Below are positions 8,624-17,542 of a DNA stretch of 64,000 bases, piece after piece; the stretch's first letter is position 1, and the number at the start of each line of letters is the position of its first letter. The notes below the pieces were generated by a model. The model made no database searches. It saw nothing but the letters and a program-made list of their open reading frames with translations, and had not been told where the DNA came from. The translations under genes were made by a program, and so were the position numbers. The DNA lies in the NCBI RefSeq assembly GCF_900089585.1, contig NZ_FLRH01000003.1:3982501-4046500 (forward strand), given 5' to 3'. The stretch comes from Micromonospora sediminicola. GTDB lineage: Bacteria; Actinomycetota; Actinomycetes; Mycobacteriales; Micromonosporaceae.

Positions 8624-9775
8624 GTGGAGCGCACGTCTATCGGGATCATCCTCAACGGCGTGACCGGACGGATGGGCTACCGACAGCACCTCGTCCGATC
8701 CCTGCTCGCCATCCGCGAGCAGGGCGGCCTGCCCGCCCGCGACGGCAGCCGCATCTGGCCGGAGCTGACCCTGGTGGGCCGCAACGAGGCCCGGCTCGCC
8801 GAGATCGCCGCCCGGCACGGGCTGGACTCGTACACCACCGACCTGGACGCGGCGCTCGCCGACGACGCCCACCGGATCTACTTCGACGCGCAGGTGACCG
8901 CCCAGCGGGAGAAGGCGATCCGGGCGGCGATCGAGGCCGGCAGGCACGTCTACACCGAGAAGCCGCTCGCGGAGGGGCTGACCGCTTCGCTGGAGCTGGC
9001 CCGGCTCGCCGCGGCGAGGGGCGTGAAGAACGGCGTGGTGCAGGACAAGCTGTTCCTGCCCGGGCTGCGCAAGCTCAAGCGGCTGGTCGACGGCGGGTTC
9101 TTCGGCCGGATCCTGTCCGTGCGCGGGGAGTTCGGCTACTGGGTGTTCGAGGGCGACTGGCAGGACGCGCAGCGACCCAGCTGGAACTACCGCGCCGAGG
9201 ACGGCGGCGGCATCACCGTCGACATGTTCCCGCACTGGCACTACGTGCTGGAGCAGATCTTCGGCCCGGTCACCGCCGTCACCGCCGTCACCGCCACGCA
9301 CGTGCCCGAGCGGGTGGACGAGAACGGGGTCACCTACCGGGCCACCGCCGACGACGCCGCGTACGCGATCTTCGAACTGGCCGGCGGCATCGTCGCGCAG
9401 ATCAACTCCTCGTGGGCGGTCCGGGTGTACCGGGACGAGCTGGTCGAGTTCCAGGTCGACGGCACGCACGGCAGCGCGGTGGCCGGGCTGCGCGAGTGCC
9501 GCATCCAGCACCGCGGCGCCACCCCGATGCCGGTGTGGAACCCGGACCTGCCGGTCACCGAACCGTTCCGCGCGCAGTGGCAGGCCGTGCCGGACAACGC
9601 CGACTACGACAACGGGTTCAAGGTGCAGTGGGAGTCGTTCCTGCGGCACGTCGTCGACGACGAGCCGTTCCCGTGGGACTTCATGGCCGGCGCCCGCGGG
9701 GTGCAGCTCGCCGAGGCCGGCCTGCGCTCCGCCCGGGAGGGCCGGCGGATCACCGTCGAGGAGATCGCCCGGTGA
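8624..9775 (+). CDS. Gfo/Idh/MocA-family sugar oxidoreductase
   Basis: The 383-residue protein has an N-terminal NAD(P) Rossmann fold (GIILNGVTGRMGYRQ, LVGRNEARL) and the family EKPLAEG motif at the nicotinamide site, then a C-terminal alpha/beta substrate domain (GGGITVDMFPHWHYVLE). These enzymes oxidise sugars, inositols or sugar acids at a secondary hydroxyl. GTG at 8624 follows ggaagg. Its stop overlaps the next gene's start (gtga), giving a tightly coupled three-gene operon under the divergent LacI repressor. The specific sugar is not evident. Confidence 0.88.
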   Translation: MERTSIGIILNGVTGRMGYRQHLVRSLLAIREQGGLPARDGSRIWPELTLVGRNEARLAEIAARHGLDSYTTDLDAALADDAHRIYFDAQVTAQREKAIRAAIEAGRHVYTEKPLAEGLTASLELARLAAARGVKNGVVQDKLFLPGLRKLKRLVDGGFFGRILSVRGEFGYWVFEGDWQDAQRPSWNYRAEDGGGITVDMFPHWHYVLEQIFGPVTAVTAVTATHVPERVDENGVTYRATADDAAYAIFELAGGIVAQINSSWAVRVYRDELVEFQVDGTHGSAVAGLRECRIQHRGATPMPVWNPDLPVTEPFRAQWQAVPDNADYDNGFKVQWESFLRHVVDDEPFPWDFMAGARGVQLAEAGLRSAREGRRITVEEIAR

Positions 9776-10935
9776 CCGCGCGGATCACCCTCCCGCTGCC
9801 CGGCGGCGGCACCGAGTCGCGCACGCTGCGGGAACCGGCCGGCTGGCAGCGGCCGGACGGACCGCCGGCCAGCCGGATCGCGTACGCGGCGGCGCACGTG
9901 GTCGCCGATCCGTACGCCGACAACGCACCGGACGCACCCGCGCGACTGGACTGGGACGCCACCCTCGCCGTACGGCGCGACCTGTGGTCGTGGGGGCTCG
10001 GCGTGGCCGAGGCGATGGACACCGCGCAGCGCGGGATGGGGCTGGACTGGGCGGCCACCCGCGAGCTGATCCGGCGCAGCGCCGCCGAGGCCGCCGCGTG
10101 CGGCGGACGGATCGTCGCCGGGGCCGCCACCGACCAGCTGCCCGGCGTGCCCGACACGCTCGACGAGGTCGTCGCCGCGTACGCCGAACAGGTCGGGTAC
10201 GTGCAGGAGTGCGGCGCGGTCGCGGTGGTGATGGCCAGCCGCCAGCTCGCCGCGCTCGCCACCGGTCCGGACGACTACGTGCGCGTCTACGAGCGGGTGC
10301 TGCGCGAGGCCGGCGCGCCGGTGGTGCTGCACTGGCTCGGCGACATGTTCGACCCGGCCCTGGCCGGCTACTGGGGCTCGACCGACCTGGACGAGGCCAC
10401 CAAGACATTCGTCGCGCTGGTGCACGCCCACGCCGACGTCGTCGACGGGGTGAAGGTGTCGCTGCTGGACGCCGACCGGGAGGTGCGGCTGCGCGAGCTG
10501 CTGCCGCCCACGGTGCGGGTCTACACCGGCGACGACTACCACTACCCGGAGCTGATCGAGGGCGACGGCCGCCGGTCCAGCCACGCGCTGCTCGGCGCGT
10601 TCGCGGCGATCGCCCCGGCCGCGTCGGCCGCGCTGCGCCGGCTCGACGCCGGGGACCCGGCCGGTTTCCGGGCGATCCTCGACCCGACCGTGCCGCTGTC
10701 CCGGCACGTGTTCGCCCCGCCCACCCGCTACTACAAGACCGGCATCGCGTTCCTGTCCTGGCTGAACGGCCTGCAACCCGGCTTCACCATGGTCGGCGGC
10801 CTGCACGGCGGGCGCGGCGTCCCGCACCTGGTCGAGGCGTTCCGGCTGGCCGACAGCGCCGGGCTGCTGCTCGACCCGGAGCTGGCCGCGCGGCGGATGC
10901 GCGCGTACCTCGACGTCGCGGGCGTGGCCGGATGA
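9772..10935 (+). CDS. DUF993-like dihydrodipicolinate-synthase-fold protein
   Basis: The 387-residue protein matches my memory of the DUF993 family, annotated as dihydrodipicolinate synthase-like. Features are a beta/alpha-barrel rhythm with SRIAYAAAHVVADPY, the VVLHWLGDMFDP strand, a lysine in DGVKVSLLD (possible Schiff-base residue) and RVYTGDDYHYPELIEGDG. It would act as an aldolase or lyase on a keto sugar acid produced by the upstream oxidoreductase; this is inference from fold and context. GTG at 9772 overlaps the upstream stop, and its own stop overlaps the ATG of the isomerase gene. Confidence 0.7.
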   Translation: MTARITLPLPGGGTESRTLREPAGWQRPDGPPASRIAYAAAHVVADPYADNAPDAPARLDWDATLAVRRDLWSWGLGVAEAMDTAQRGMGLDWAATRELIRRSAAEAAACGGRIVAGAATDQLPGVPDTLDEVVAAYAEQVGYVQECGAVAVVMASRQLAALATGPDDYVRVYERVLREAGAPVVLHWLGDMFDPALAGYWGSTDLDEATKTFVALVHAHADVVDGVKVSLLDADREVRLRELLPPTVRVYTGDDYHYPELIEGDGRRSSHALLGAFAAIAPAASAALRRLDAGDPAGFRAILDPTVPLSRHVFAPPTRYYKTGIAFLSWLNGLQPGFTMVGGLHGGRGVPHLVEAFRLADSAGLLLDPELAARRMRAYLDVAGVAG

Positions 10936-11771
10936 CCGCCGACCCGCGGCTGGCGAAGCTGTCGCTCAACCAGCGCACCACGCGACGCTGGTCGGTGCGG
11001 GAGGCGGTCGACGGCTGCGCCCGCGCCGGCATCCCGGCCATCGGGCTGTGGCGCGAGCCGGTCGCCGAGATCGGCGTACCGGCCGCCGCGACGCTCGTCG
11101 CCGACGCCGGGTTGCGGGTGTCGTCGCTGTGCCGGGGTGGTTTCCTCACCGCCGACGGCGATGCCGCCCGGGGCGAGGCGTTGGCCGACAACCGACGGGC
11201 CATCGACGAGGCGGCCGGGCTCGGCACCGACTGCCTGGTCCTGGTCGTCGGCGGCCTGCCGCCGGGCTCCCGCGACCTGTCCGGCGCCCGGCAGCGGGTC
11301 GCTGACGCCCTGGTCGAGCTGGCCCCCTACGCGGGCGAGCGCGGGGTACGCCTCGCGTTGGAGCCGCTGCACCCGATGTACTGCGCCGACCGGGCGGTGC
11401 TGTCCACGCTCGGGCAGGCGCTCGACCTGGCCGAGGCGTTCCCCGTCGAGCAGGTCGGCGTCGTGGTGGACACGTTCCACGTCTGGTGGGACCCGGACGT
11501 GTGGCGGCAGATCGCCCGCGCCGGGCACCGCATCGCGAGCTTCCAGGTGTGCGACTTCCTCACCCCGCTGCCGGCCGACGTGCTGCTCGGACGGGGCATG
11601 ATGGGCGACGGGCACATCGACTTCCCACCGCTGCGGCGGGCCGTGGAGGCCGCCGGGTACACCGGCGACACCGAGGTGGAGATATTCAACGCCGAGGTGT
11701 GGGCGACCGACCCGGACCGGGTCCTCGCCACCATGGCGGAGCGCTACGTCGAGCTGGTGCTGGCCGACTGA
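10932..11771 (+). CDS. Sugar phosphate isomerase/epimerase (AP endonuclease-2-like TIM barrel)
   Basis: The 279-residue TIM-barrel protein shows the metal-site pattern of the xylose-isomerase-like family: Glu in RLALEPLHPMY, Asp and His in GVVVDTFHVWWD, His in GDGHIDFPPLR, Glu in TEVEIFNAE. It starts with ATG at 10932 overlapping the upstream stop (atga). As third gene of the LacI-controlled operon it probably interconverts a ketose or keto-inositol intermediate with the oxidoreductase and DUF993 product. Confidence 0.85.
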   Translation: MTADPRLAKLSLNQRTTRRWSVREAVDGCARAGIPAIGLWREPVAEIGVPAAATLVADAGLRVSSLCRGGFLTADGDAARGEALADNRRAIDEAAGLGTDCLVLVVGGLPPGSRDLSGARQRVADALVELAPYAGERGVRLALEPLHPMYCADRAVLSTLGQALDLAEAFPVEQVGVVVDTFHVWWDPDVWRQIARAGHRIASFQVCDFLTPLPADVLLGRGMMGDGHIDFPPLRRAVEAAGYTGDTEVEIFNAEVWATDPDRVLATMAERYVELVLAD

Positions 11772-11853
11772 GGCGGTCGCCGCCGGTGGCACGAGTCGGG
11801 CCTGTCGGACGAATCAGGTGGCCGCGGGGCCCGGAACGGGGCAGGATCTGATC

Positions 11854-13032
11854 ATGACGTCCGCCCACCCCTGGATCACCACGCCCATCACCACCGACCT
11901 GCTGCGCGGGGCGCTCGACCTGGAACGCACCGCGCACGGCGTGCTGCCGCACCGGCTGCCCGCGCCGGCCCGGGCCCGCAACACCGACCCTCAGGTGGCG
12001 ATGGCCGAGGCGATGCCCTCCGGCGTACGGCTGGTGTTCCGCAGCCGCGCCACCGCCGTGGAGCTGGACGTGCTTCCCACCAAGATGGTCTACCGGGGCA
12101 CCCCGCCACGGCCCGACGGCCGCTACGACCTGCTGGTCGACGGGCGTCTGACCGGGCAGGCCACCGCCGACGGCGGCAAGGTGCTCACCATCGACCTGAC
12201 CACCGGTACGGCGACCACCGAGCCCGGTCCGGTCGGCACCGTCCGCTTCACCGACCTGCCCGCCACCGACAAGGACGTCGAGATCTGGCTGCCGCAACGC
12301 GAGATCACCGAGTTGGTGGCGCTGCGCACCGACGCGCCGGTGGAGACCGTCGGCGGCCGGGGCCGGCGGGTGTGGCTGCACCACGGCAGCTCGATCAGCC
12401 ACGGCTCGGACGCGGAGAGCCCGACCGGCACCTGGCCGGCCATCGCCGCCGGCCTGGCCGGGGTGGAGCTGATCAACCTCGGGTTCAGCGGCAGCGCGCT
12501 GCTCGACCCGTTCACCGCCCGGGCCATGCGGGACACCCCGGCGGACCTGATCAGCGTGAAGATCGGCATCAACCTGGTGAACAGCGACGTGATGCGGTTG
12601 CGCGCGTTCACCCCGGCGGTGCACGGCTTCCTCGACACGCTGCGCGACGGGCACCCGGACACCCCGCTGCTCGTCGTGTCGTCCATCCTCTGCCCGATCC
12701 AGGAGGACACCCCCGGCCCGGGCGCCGCCGATCTCAGCACCGGCACGTTGCGGTTCCGCGCCACCGGTGACCCGGCCGAACAGGCCGCCGGCAAGCTCAC
12801 CCTGCGGGTCATCCGCGCCGAACTGGCCCGGATCGTCGCGACCCGGGCCACCGAGGACCCGCACCTGCACTACCTGGACGGGCTGGACCTCTACGGCGAG
12901 GCGGACTTCGCCGAGCTGCCGCTGCCCGACGAGCTGCACCCCGACCCGGTCGCGGACCGCCGCATCGGCGAGCGCTTCGCCGCGCTGGCGTTCGGCCCCG
13001 GCGGTCCGTTCGCCGCCGACGCGGGACGGTGA
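11854..13032 (+). CDS. GDSL/SGNH-family esterase
   Basis: The 392-residue protein carries a C-terminal SGNH hydrolase domain. Block I is in WLHHGSSISHGS (Ser nucleophile), block II glycine in NLGFSGSAL, block III Asn in KIGINLVN, and block V DELHPD supplies the Asp-His. The N-terminal ~170 residues form a beta-rich domain (VRLVFRSRATAVELDVLP) like the accessory jelly-roll of carbohydrate esterases. No signal peptide is visible, so it is probably cytoplasmic. ATG at 11854 follows gcaggatctg. It lies 82 bp after the sugar operon on the same strand, so a role in deacylating the same sugar is possible but unproven. Confidence 0.8.
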   Translation: MTSAHPWITTPITTDLLRGALDLERTAHGVLPHRLPAPARARNTDPQVAMAEAMPSGVRLVFRSRATAVELDVLPTKMVYRGTPPRPDGRYDLLVDGRLTGQATADGGKVLTIDLTTGTATTEPGPVGTVRFTDLPATDKDVEIWLPQREITELVALRTDAPVETVGGRGRRVWLHHGSSISHGSDAESPTGTWPAIAAGLAGVELINLGFSGSALLDPFTARAMRDTPADLISVKIGINLVNSDVMRLRAFTPAVHGFLDTLRDGHPDTPLLVVSSILCPIQEDTPGPGAADLSTGTLRFRATGDPAEQAAGKLTLRVIRAELARIVATRATEDPHLHYLDGLDLYGEADFAELPLPDELHPDPVADRRIGERFAALAFGPGGPFAADAGR

Positions 13033-13052
13033 CGACGACGTAGGCTGCGGCG

Positions 13053-13640
13053 GTGACGACACCGGCTCGCATCCTCGTCTACGGGGTCTACGGCGCCGGC
13101 AAGTCGACACTGGCGCAGCGGCTGGCCGAACGCCTCGACCTGCCGTGGTGCCCGGTGGACGACCTGCTGTGGCAGCCCGGCTGGGTCGAGGTGCCGGTCG
13201 ACGAGCAGCGCCGGCGGATCGAGGCGGTCTGCCGGCGCGACCGCTGGATCCTCGACGGGGCGTACCACGGCTGGCGGGACGTCGTGCTGGCCCGCGCCGA
13301 CCTGGTCGTCGGCCTGGACTACCCTCGCTGGCTCTCCTTCTGGCGGCTGCTGCGACGCACCGCCCGCCGCCTGGTCAGCGGGGAGGAGATCTGCAACGGC
13401 AACCGGGAGTCGCTGCGCAGCGTGGTGTCCCGCGACTCGGTCCTGGTGTGGCACGTCGCCGCGTTCGGCCGTGCCCGGCGACGGATGCGTGCCTGGCACG
13501 CCGACCCGGCCGGGCCGCCGGTGCTGCTGTTCCGCGACCCGGCGGCCCTGGACCGCTGGATGGCCGGCCTGCCCGCCACCGCCGCCGGACGGGCTGGTCG
13601 GGTCGGTCGGGCTGGTCGGGCGCCGCTCGACGGTGTGTGA
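13053..13640 (+). CDS. P-loop kinase (adenylate-kinase/topology-modulation-like)
   Basis: The 195-residue protein begins with a Walker A GVYGAGKSTLA at about 11-21 and continues VDDLLWQPGW, DRWILDGAYHGW and VVGLDYPRW. This is the pattern of adenylate-kinase-like proteins annotated as topology modulation or shikimate-kinase-like NTPases; the phosphate acceptor is unknown. GTG at 13053 lies 20 bp after the esterase stop. The last ~20 residues are an Arg/Gly-rich tail encoded by two copies of gggctggtcggg (13591-13602 and 13609-13620), which looks like slippage-derived sequence rather than conserved protein. Confidence 0.7.
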   Translation: MTTPARILVYGVYGAGKSTLAQRLAERLDLPWCPVDDLLWQPGWVEVPVDEQRRRIEAVCRRDRWILDGAYHGWRDVVLARADLVVGLDYPRWLSFWRLLRRTARRLVSGEEICNGNRESLRSVVSRDSVLVWHVAAFGRARRRMRAWHADPAGPPVLLFRDPAALDRWMAGLPATAAGRAGRVGRAGRAPLDGV

Positions 13641-13689
13641 TGAGGGCAGGATCCGGGTGACGCCGGACCCCTCGGCCGGAGGAGGACGC

Positions 13690-14049
13690 ATGGCACACGG
13701 CCCGGTGCTCGTCATCGGTCTCGACCCCACCCGCTTCCCGGACTGGGACCCGGAGCCGGTCCTGGCCGCGATGGCACGCGGCCACGCCCGGTTCGCGAAG
13801 CACGGGATCGAGGCGGACCTGTGCCTGACGGCGGCCGACGCGGACGGCGAGCAGACCATCGTGGCGGCGCTGACCCGCACGGAGTACGCCTGCGTGGTCG
13901 TCGGCGGCGGCATCCGCAAGCACGAGCCGCTGCTCGGCTTCTTCGAGCGGGTCGTCAACCTGATCCGGCGACACGCCCCGGGCGCAGCGATCGCCTTCAA
14001 CAGCACGCCCGAGGACACCGTGGACGCCGCGCGGCGCCACGTGCGCTAG
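13690..14049 (+). CDS. Conserved hypothetical protein, small alpha/beta
   Basis: A 119-residue protein with ATG at 13690 immediately after ggagga. It alternates strands and helices (VLVIGLDPTRF, GIEADLCLT, YACVVVGGGIRK, GAAIAFNST), suggesting a small Rossmann-like or response-regulator-like sandwich, but no family motif is recognisable. It is 49 bp after the P-loop kinase on the same strand and may be co-transcribed. Function unknown. Confidence 0.6.
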   Translation: MAHGPVLVIGLDPTRFPDWDPEPVLAAMARGHARFAKHGIEADLCLTAADADGEQTIVAALTRTEYACVVVGGGIRKHEPLLGFFERVVNLIRRHAPGAAIAFNSTPEDTVDAARRHVR

Positions 14050-14139
14050 ATCGCTCCGCGCGACGGCCCCGTCGGCGCGGTCTCGCCGGGCCTGGTGTGT
14101 CACTGTCCGTAACGACGCGTCGGGGCACCGTCGCTTCGC

Positions 14140-14185
14140 ACCGATATACCGCTGGGTCATAATCATGACTGAGCGGTATATCGGT
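14140..14185. repeat. Long inverted repeat with AT-rich arms
   Basis: Perfect 14-bp arms accgatataccgct (14140-14153) and agcggtatatcggt (14172-14185) flank an inner gtcat-aatc-atgac dyad. Together this makes 21-bp arms with two mismatches around a 4-nt centre. It lies in the 179-bp gap before the HAD gene at 14229, whose start is 43 bp downstream. The length, AT content and nested symmetry suggest an operator for a dimeric or tetrameric regulator; a terminator or cruciform is the alternative. Confidence 0.7.
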
Positions 14186-14228
14186 CTCAGGTGACCACTC
14201 GTTCTCACCGCGACGGTACGGTTTTGGA

Positions 14229-14729
14229 GTGGATCCGGGACGCTGCCTTCTCTTCCTGGACGTCGACGGCACCCTCATCCCGTTCGCCGACCGGCCGGGC
14301 GACCGGCCCCTGACGCCGACGGGACCGGACCACGGCAACCCGCTCCTGCACCGGCTCGACCCCGACGACGGGGACCGGTTGACGGCGCTGGGCTGCCGCC
14401 TGGTCTGGGCGACCACCTGGCTGGACGACGCGAACGAGGTCCTCGCGCACCGGCTCGGCCTCCCGGCGCTGCCCGTCGTGACGTGGCCGGACGACGACGA
14501 GCAGCCGGTCGGTGGGCCGCACTGGAAGACCACCCACCTCGTGCGGTGGGCGGCCGGACGGCCGTTCGTGTGGCTCGACGACGAGATCACCGACGCGGAC
14601 CGACGATGGATCGCACGCCACCACCGGGCACGGGCACTGGCCCACCGGGTCGACCCGTCCACCGGGCTGACGGAGACGGACCTGGCGGTGGTGCGCCGTT
14701 GGCTGGACGCGCCCGGCCCGGTCGCCTGA
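14229..14729 (+). CDS. HAD-like hydrolase domain protein
   Basis: The 166-residue protein starts with HAD motif I, LLFLDVDGTLIPF (two catalytic Asp), and ends with motif IV FVWLDDEITDAD. VWATTWLDDANEVLA in the middle fits the small HAD proteins related to the nucleic-acid-repair (Swiss Army Knife) HAD family. It is probably a phosphatase of unknown substrate. GTG at 14229 is preceded by ttttggagt. A 46-bp inverted repeat sits just upstream and may control it. Confidence 0.78.
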   Translation: MDPGRCLLFLDVDGTLIPFADRPGDRPLTPTGPDHGNPLLHRLDPDDGDRLTALGCRLVWATTWLDDANEVLAHRLGLPALPVVTWPDDDEQPVGGPHWKTTHLVRWAAGRPFVWLDDEITDADRRWIARHHRARALAHRVDPSTGLTETDLAVVRRWLDAPGPVA

Positions 14730-14767
14730 CCGGAGCCGGCAGCCGTCGGCCAGCCGGCCGGCGCCGG

Positions 14768-15202
14768 TCAACCGGCCGCCGGGGCGGGCTGCGCCTCGGC
14801 GACGCGCCGCGTGGGATCGCCTCCGCCGAGGCCGCGAAGCCGGTCGGTGAGCAGGAAGTCGGGCCACCGGAACCGGGAGGCGTGTTCCCGCTCGGCGAGC
14901 ACGAACGTGCCACCACGACGGTCGGGCCGCCAGCCGTTGCGCAGGGCGTACCCGACGACGGCGCGCACGTCGGCCGGCGTCGGGTAAGCGCCGTCGGTCG
15001 CGCACGCGGACCACGGTGTGCCCCAGGCGGTGGACAACAGATCGGCCTGGAGCGCCTCGCCGGTCTTGCCGGCGCCCCACACCCGCAGCCGGATGCACCG
15101 GTGGCAGTCACCGCTGCCCGGCACGTGCCGGATCTCCGCACGCCAGGTGACCATCCGCCCGTCGATCCACAACCGCCGCAGTCGCGTACGCATGGAGGCC
15201 AT
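14768..15202 (-). CDS. Conserved hypothetical protein
   Basis: This 144-residue protein is convergent with the HAD gene. It has a compact Arg/Trp-rich N-terminal half (RLWIDGRMVTWRAEI, GDCHRCIRLRVWG) and a helical part ADVRAVVGYALRNGW followed by FVLAEREHASRFRWPDF. The codon pattern matches neighbours, so it is likely a real gene. Two ATG starts (15202 and 15193) are equally possible, and neither has a strong ribosome site. I do not recognise a family. Confidence 0.6.
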   Translation of the reverse strand: MASMRTRLRRLWIDGRMVTWRAEIRHVPGSGDCHRCIRLRVWGAGKTGEALQADLLSTAWGTPWSACATDGAYPTPADVRAVVGYALRNGWRPDRRGGTFVLAEREHASRFRWPDFLLTDRLRGLGGGDPTRRVAEAQPAPAAG

Positions 15203-15256
15203 GCTGCCCGGCGCGTCCGGGCCGGACCACCTGGTTACCCGGGCGGCCGATCCGGG

Positions 15257-17197
15257 TCAGTCCGTCGGCACCCAGGCCAGCGGCGTCATGCCGGACAGGG
15301 CGGTCGCCCTCAACCCGGCGTCGGACACCGTCCACAGCACCCCGTCGACCACCAGCGACCGGCGGATCGGCGTCCACTCCCCGCCGTCGCGCAGGGACGT
15401 CGGATGCTCGACCGTGCCGGCCACGGTGAACCCGGTGTCGGTGACCCGCAGCACCAGCACGCCGTGGCTCGGCCGGCCCTTGCCGCCCTCGGCGCCGGCC
15501 CGGTCGGTCGCCACGCCGGGCCGGCCCACCGGGACGGCCACCAGCCGCTCCGGCGCCCAGTAGAGGAACGCGTGCGGGTCGGACTCCACCTCGGACCAGC
15601 CCCCCGCGACGTGGTGCTGGGCGATCCGGGACGTGTGGGTCGGGTCGGCCACGTCGAAGAGGGACACCTGCGTGCCCTGGACCTGACCCCGGGCGGACGC
15701 CTCCTGCCCGACCCCCAGCAGCCGACCGTCCCCGGCCGGATGCAGGTACGACGAGTAGCCGGTGATCTTCAACTCGCCGGTCACCCGGGGCGCCGCCGGG
15801 TCGCGCAGGTCCACCGTGTACAGCGGATCGACCTGCCGGAACGTCACCACGTAACCGGTGTCACCGAGGAACCGGACGGAGTGGATCCGCTCGCCCCGGC
15901 CCAGCCCGGTGACCTGACCGACCCGGGTCAGCGCCGGGCCGTCGGCGCGCAGCACGTACACGCCCGACTCGGAGCGGCCGCCGCCGCCCCAGACGTCGCC
16001 GGTGGTGGTCGCCACCCGCAGGTGGCCGTTCCACTCCGACAGGGCGTACTGGTTGATCAAGAAGCCCGGCACGGAGCCGGCGGCGACGTAGCGCGGGGTG
16101 CCAGCGGAGGTGTCGAACTGGAAGATCTCCGTGCCGGTCGACCCGGACCCGCCGTCGCGCGCCCGCCAGCGCTGGTCGTTGACCACGTAGAGGCGCGGGC
16201 CGGTGCCGTAGACGGTGTCGCCGTCGGCGACCACTGTCACCGGGTCGCCCGTGCCGAGGGCGCCCGCGCCGAGGTCGAAGCTGAGCACGGTCACCAGGGA
16301 GGCCCCGGAGAACCGGGGCGGCCGGCTGACCCGGTCGCAGCCGACCTGCCCGGTGGTGGTGCGGCCGCCCTCGCGGACCTCGTACCGGGGCAGCCAGTCG
16401 TCGATCGTGGCCCGGTCGACGACGGCGCGGTTGGCGGCGGTGCGCTGCGCGTCGGTGCCCTTGCGCGGCTGCGGGAACGTCAGTCGCGGCGTCGACCGGA
16501 TCACGACGCGGGCGGTCGCGCCGACCTGCCGCGCGTCGACCAGGCTGCCGTCGATCCGGTACTCGGCGACGATCCGCGGCGCGCCGGCCAGGTCGACCAG
16601 CACCAGGCGGGGCCGACCCACCTCGGCCGGGCCCGGACGCGCCCGGTCCGCGGCCGGCTTGGTGACCCACGGGGCGCGCAGCAGCACGAGCGCGCGGTCG
16701 CCGTGCAGCAGCAGATCGCCGTCGGCACGGGCGAACCGTTCGGTGGTGCGGTCGAGCGCGAGCCGGCCGGTCAGCCGGCGGCTCACCGGGTCGATCACGG
16801 ACAGCACACCGCGCCCGAGCGTGACGATGCGTCGTCCGTCGGTCTTGACCAGGTCCGGCTCGTCCACGCCGGCCTCGTGCACGGTGGTGCCCGAGTAGCC
16901 GCCCGCGCCCGCCGCCGGGGCCTGCTTCGCCACGGCCCCGTCGGCCCGCTCCGCCGCGGCCATCGGCACGGCACTACCGAACGGGTCGAGGCCCCACGGG
17001 CCGACCGCGGCCTTCGCCGCGGTGCGGAGCTGCCGCAGCGCCTCGGCACAGGAGTCGAAGGCGACCAGCCGCAGCCCGCCGGCCGGCAGCACCCGCTCCC
17101 GCGGCGGGGGCGGAGCGGGCGCGGGCCCGGTGCAGCCGGCGAGGGTCAGCGCGGCGACCACCGCCCATCCGATGGCTCGGGTTCTCCCACAGGTCAT
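15257..17197 (-). CDS. Secreted beta-propeller lipoprotein
   Basis: The 646-residue protein begins with a lipoprotein signal: positive start, hydrophobic core and lipobox LAGC, with the modified cysteine at residue 22. A Pro-rich linker follows. The rest is the secreted beta-propeller family (DEPDLVKTDGRRIVTLGRGVLSVID, GERIHSVRFLGDTGYVVTFRQVDPLYTVDL, GYSSYLHPAGDGRLLGVGQE). It is expected on the outer face of the membrane; the role in this family is unknown, probably a binding scaffold. It stands alone: the MoaD-like gene upstream on the same strand ends 48 bp before it, so read-through is possible. Confidence 0.85.
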   Translation of the reverse strand: MTCGRTRAIGWAVVAALTLAGCTGPAPAPPPPRERVLPAGGLRLVAFDSCAEALRQLRTAAKAAVGPWGLDPFGSAVPMAAAERADGAVAKQAPAAGAGGYSGTTVHEAGVDEPDLVKTDGRRIVTLGRGVLSVIDPVSRRLTGRLALDRTTERFARADGDLLLHGDRALVLLRAPWVTKPAADRARPGPAEVGRPRLVLVDLAGAPRIVAEYRIDGSLVDARQVGATARVVIRSTPRLTFPQPRKGTDAQRTAANRAVVDRATIDDWLPRYEVREGGRTTTGQVGCDRVSRPPRFSGASLVTVLSFDLGAGALGTGDPVTVVADGDTVYGTGPRLYVVNDQRWRARDGGSGSTGTEIFQFDTSAGTPRYVAAGSVPGFLINQYALSEWNGHLRVATTTGDVWGGGGRSESGVYVLRADGPALTRVGQVTGLGRGERIHSVRFLGDTGYVVTFRQVDPLYTVDLRDPAAPRVTGELKITGYSSYLHPAGDGRLLGVGQEASARGQVQGTQVSLFDVADPTHTSRIAQHHVAGGWSEVESDPHAFLYWAPERLVAVPVGRPGVATDRAGAEGGKGRPSHGVLVLRVTDTGFTVAGTVEHPTSLRDGGEWTPIRRSLVVDGVLWTVSDAGLRATALSGMTPLAWVPTD

Positions 17198-17245
17198 GAC
17201 TCGTCAGACGACGTCACACCGGGCGCGGTTCCCGCGCGGCGCGGT

Positions 17246-17542
17246 TCAGCCGCCGGCCATCGCGCCGAGCACGATGAACGGCTCCTTGCCGGCGACCACC
17301 TCCTCGGGCAGCGGCGCGTCCGGCGACTCGTGGGACAGGTCCAGCTCGCAGGCGTAGAAGCGGACGAACGGACGACGCTCGCCGCTGTGCCGGTCGCGGA
17401 TCGTGCCCAGCAACATCGGGTACGCGGTCTCCAGCGCGTCCAGCACCTCCCGCTGGGTGGGCGGGCCGGCCACCTCGACGCGTACCTCGCCGGTGACGTG
17501 CGCCAGGTTCTTCAGGTGGGCGGGCAGCACCACCCGGATCAC
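17246..17542 (-). CDS. MoaD/ThiS-like sulfur-carrier protein
   Basis: The 98-residue beta-grasp protein ends in GAMAGG, the C-terminal di-glycine that MoaD/ThiS/Urm1-type proteins adenylate and thiocarboxylate. It starts at GTG 17542 inside the stop of the BNR-repeat gene (gtga overlap), so the two are translationally coupled. No E1-like (MoeB/ThiF) gene and no molybdopterin or thiamine gene is nearby. Its job with the BNR protein is therefore not the textbook one. The family is sure; the pathway is unknown. Confidence 0.82.
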   Translation of the reverse strand: MIRVVLPAHLKNLAHVTGEVRVEVAGPPTQREVLDALETAYPMLLGTIRDRHSGERRPFVRFYACELDLSHESPDAPLPEEVVAGKEPFIVLGAMAGG

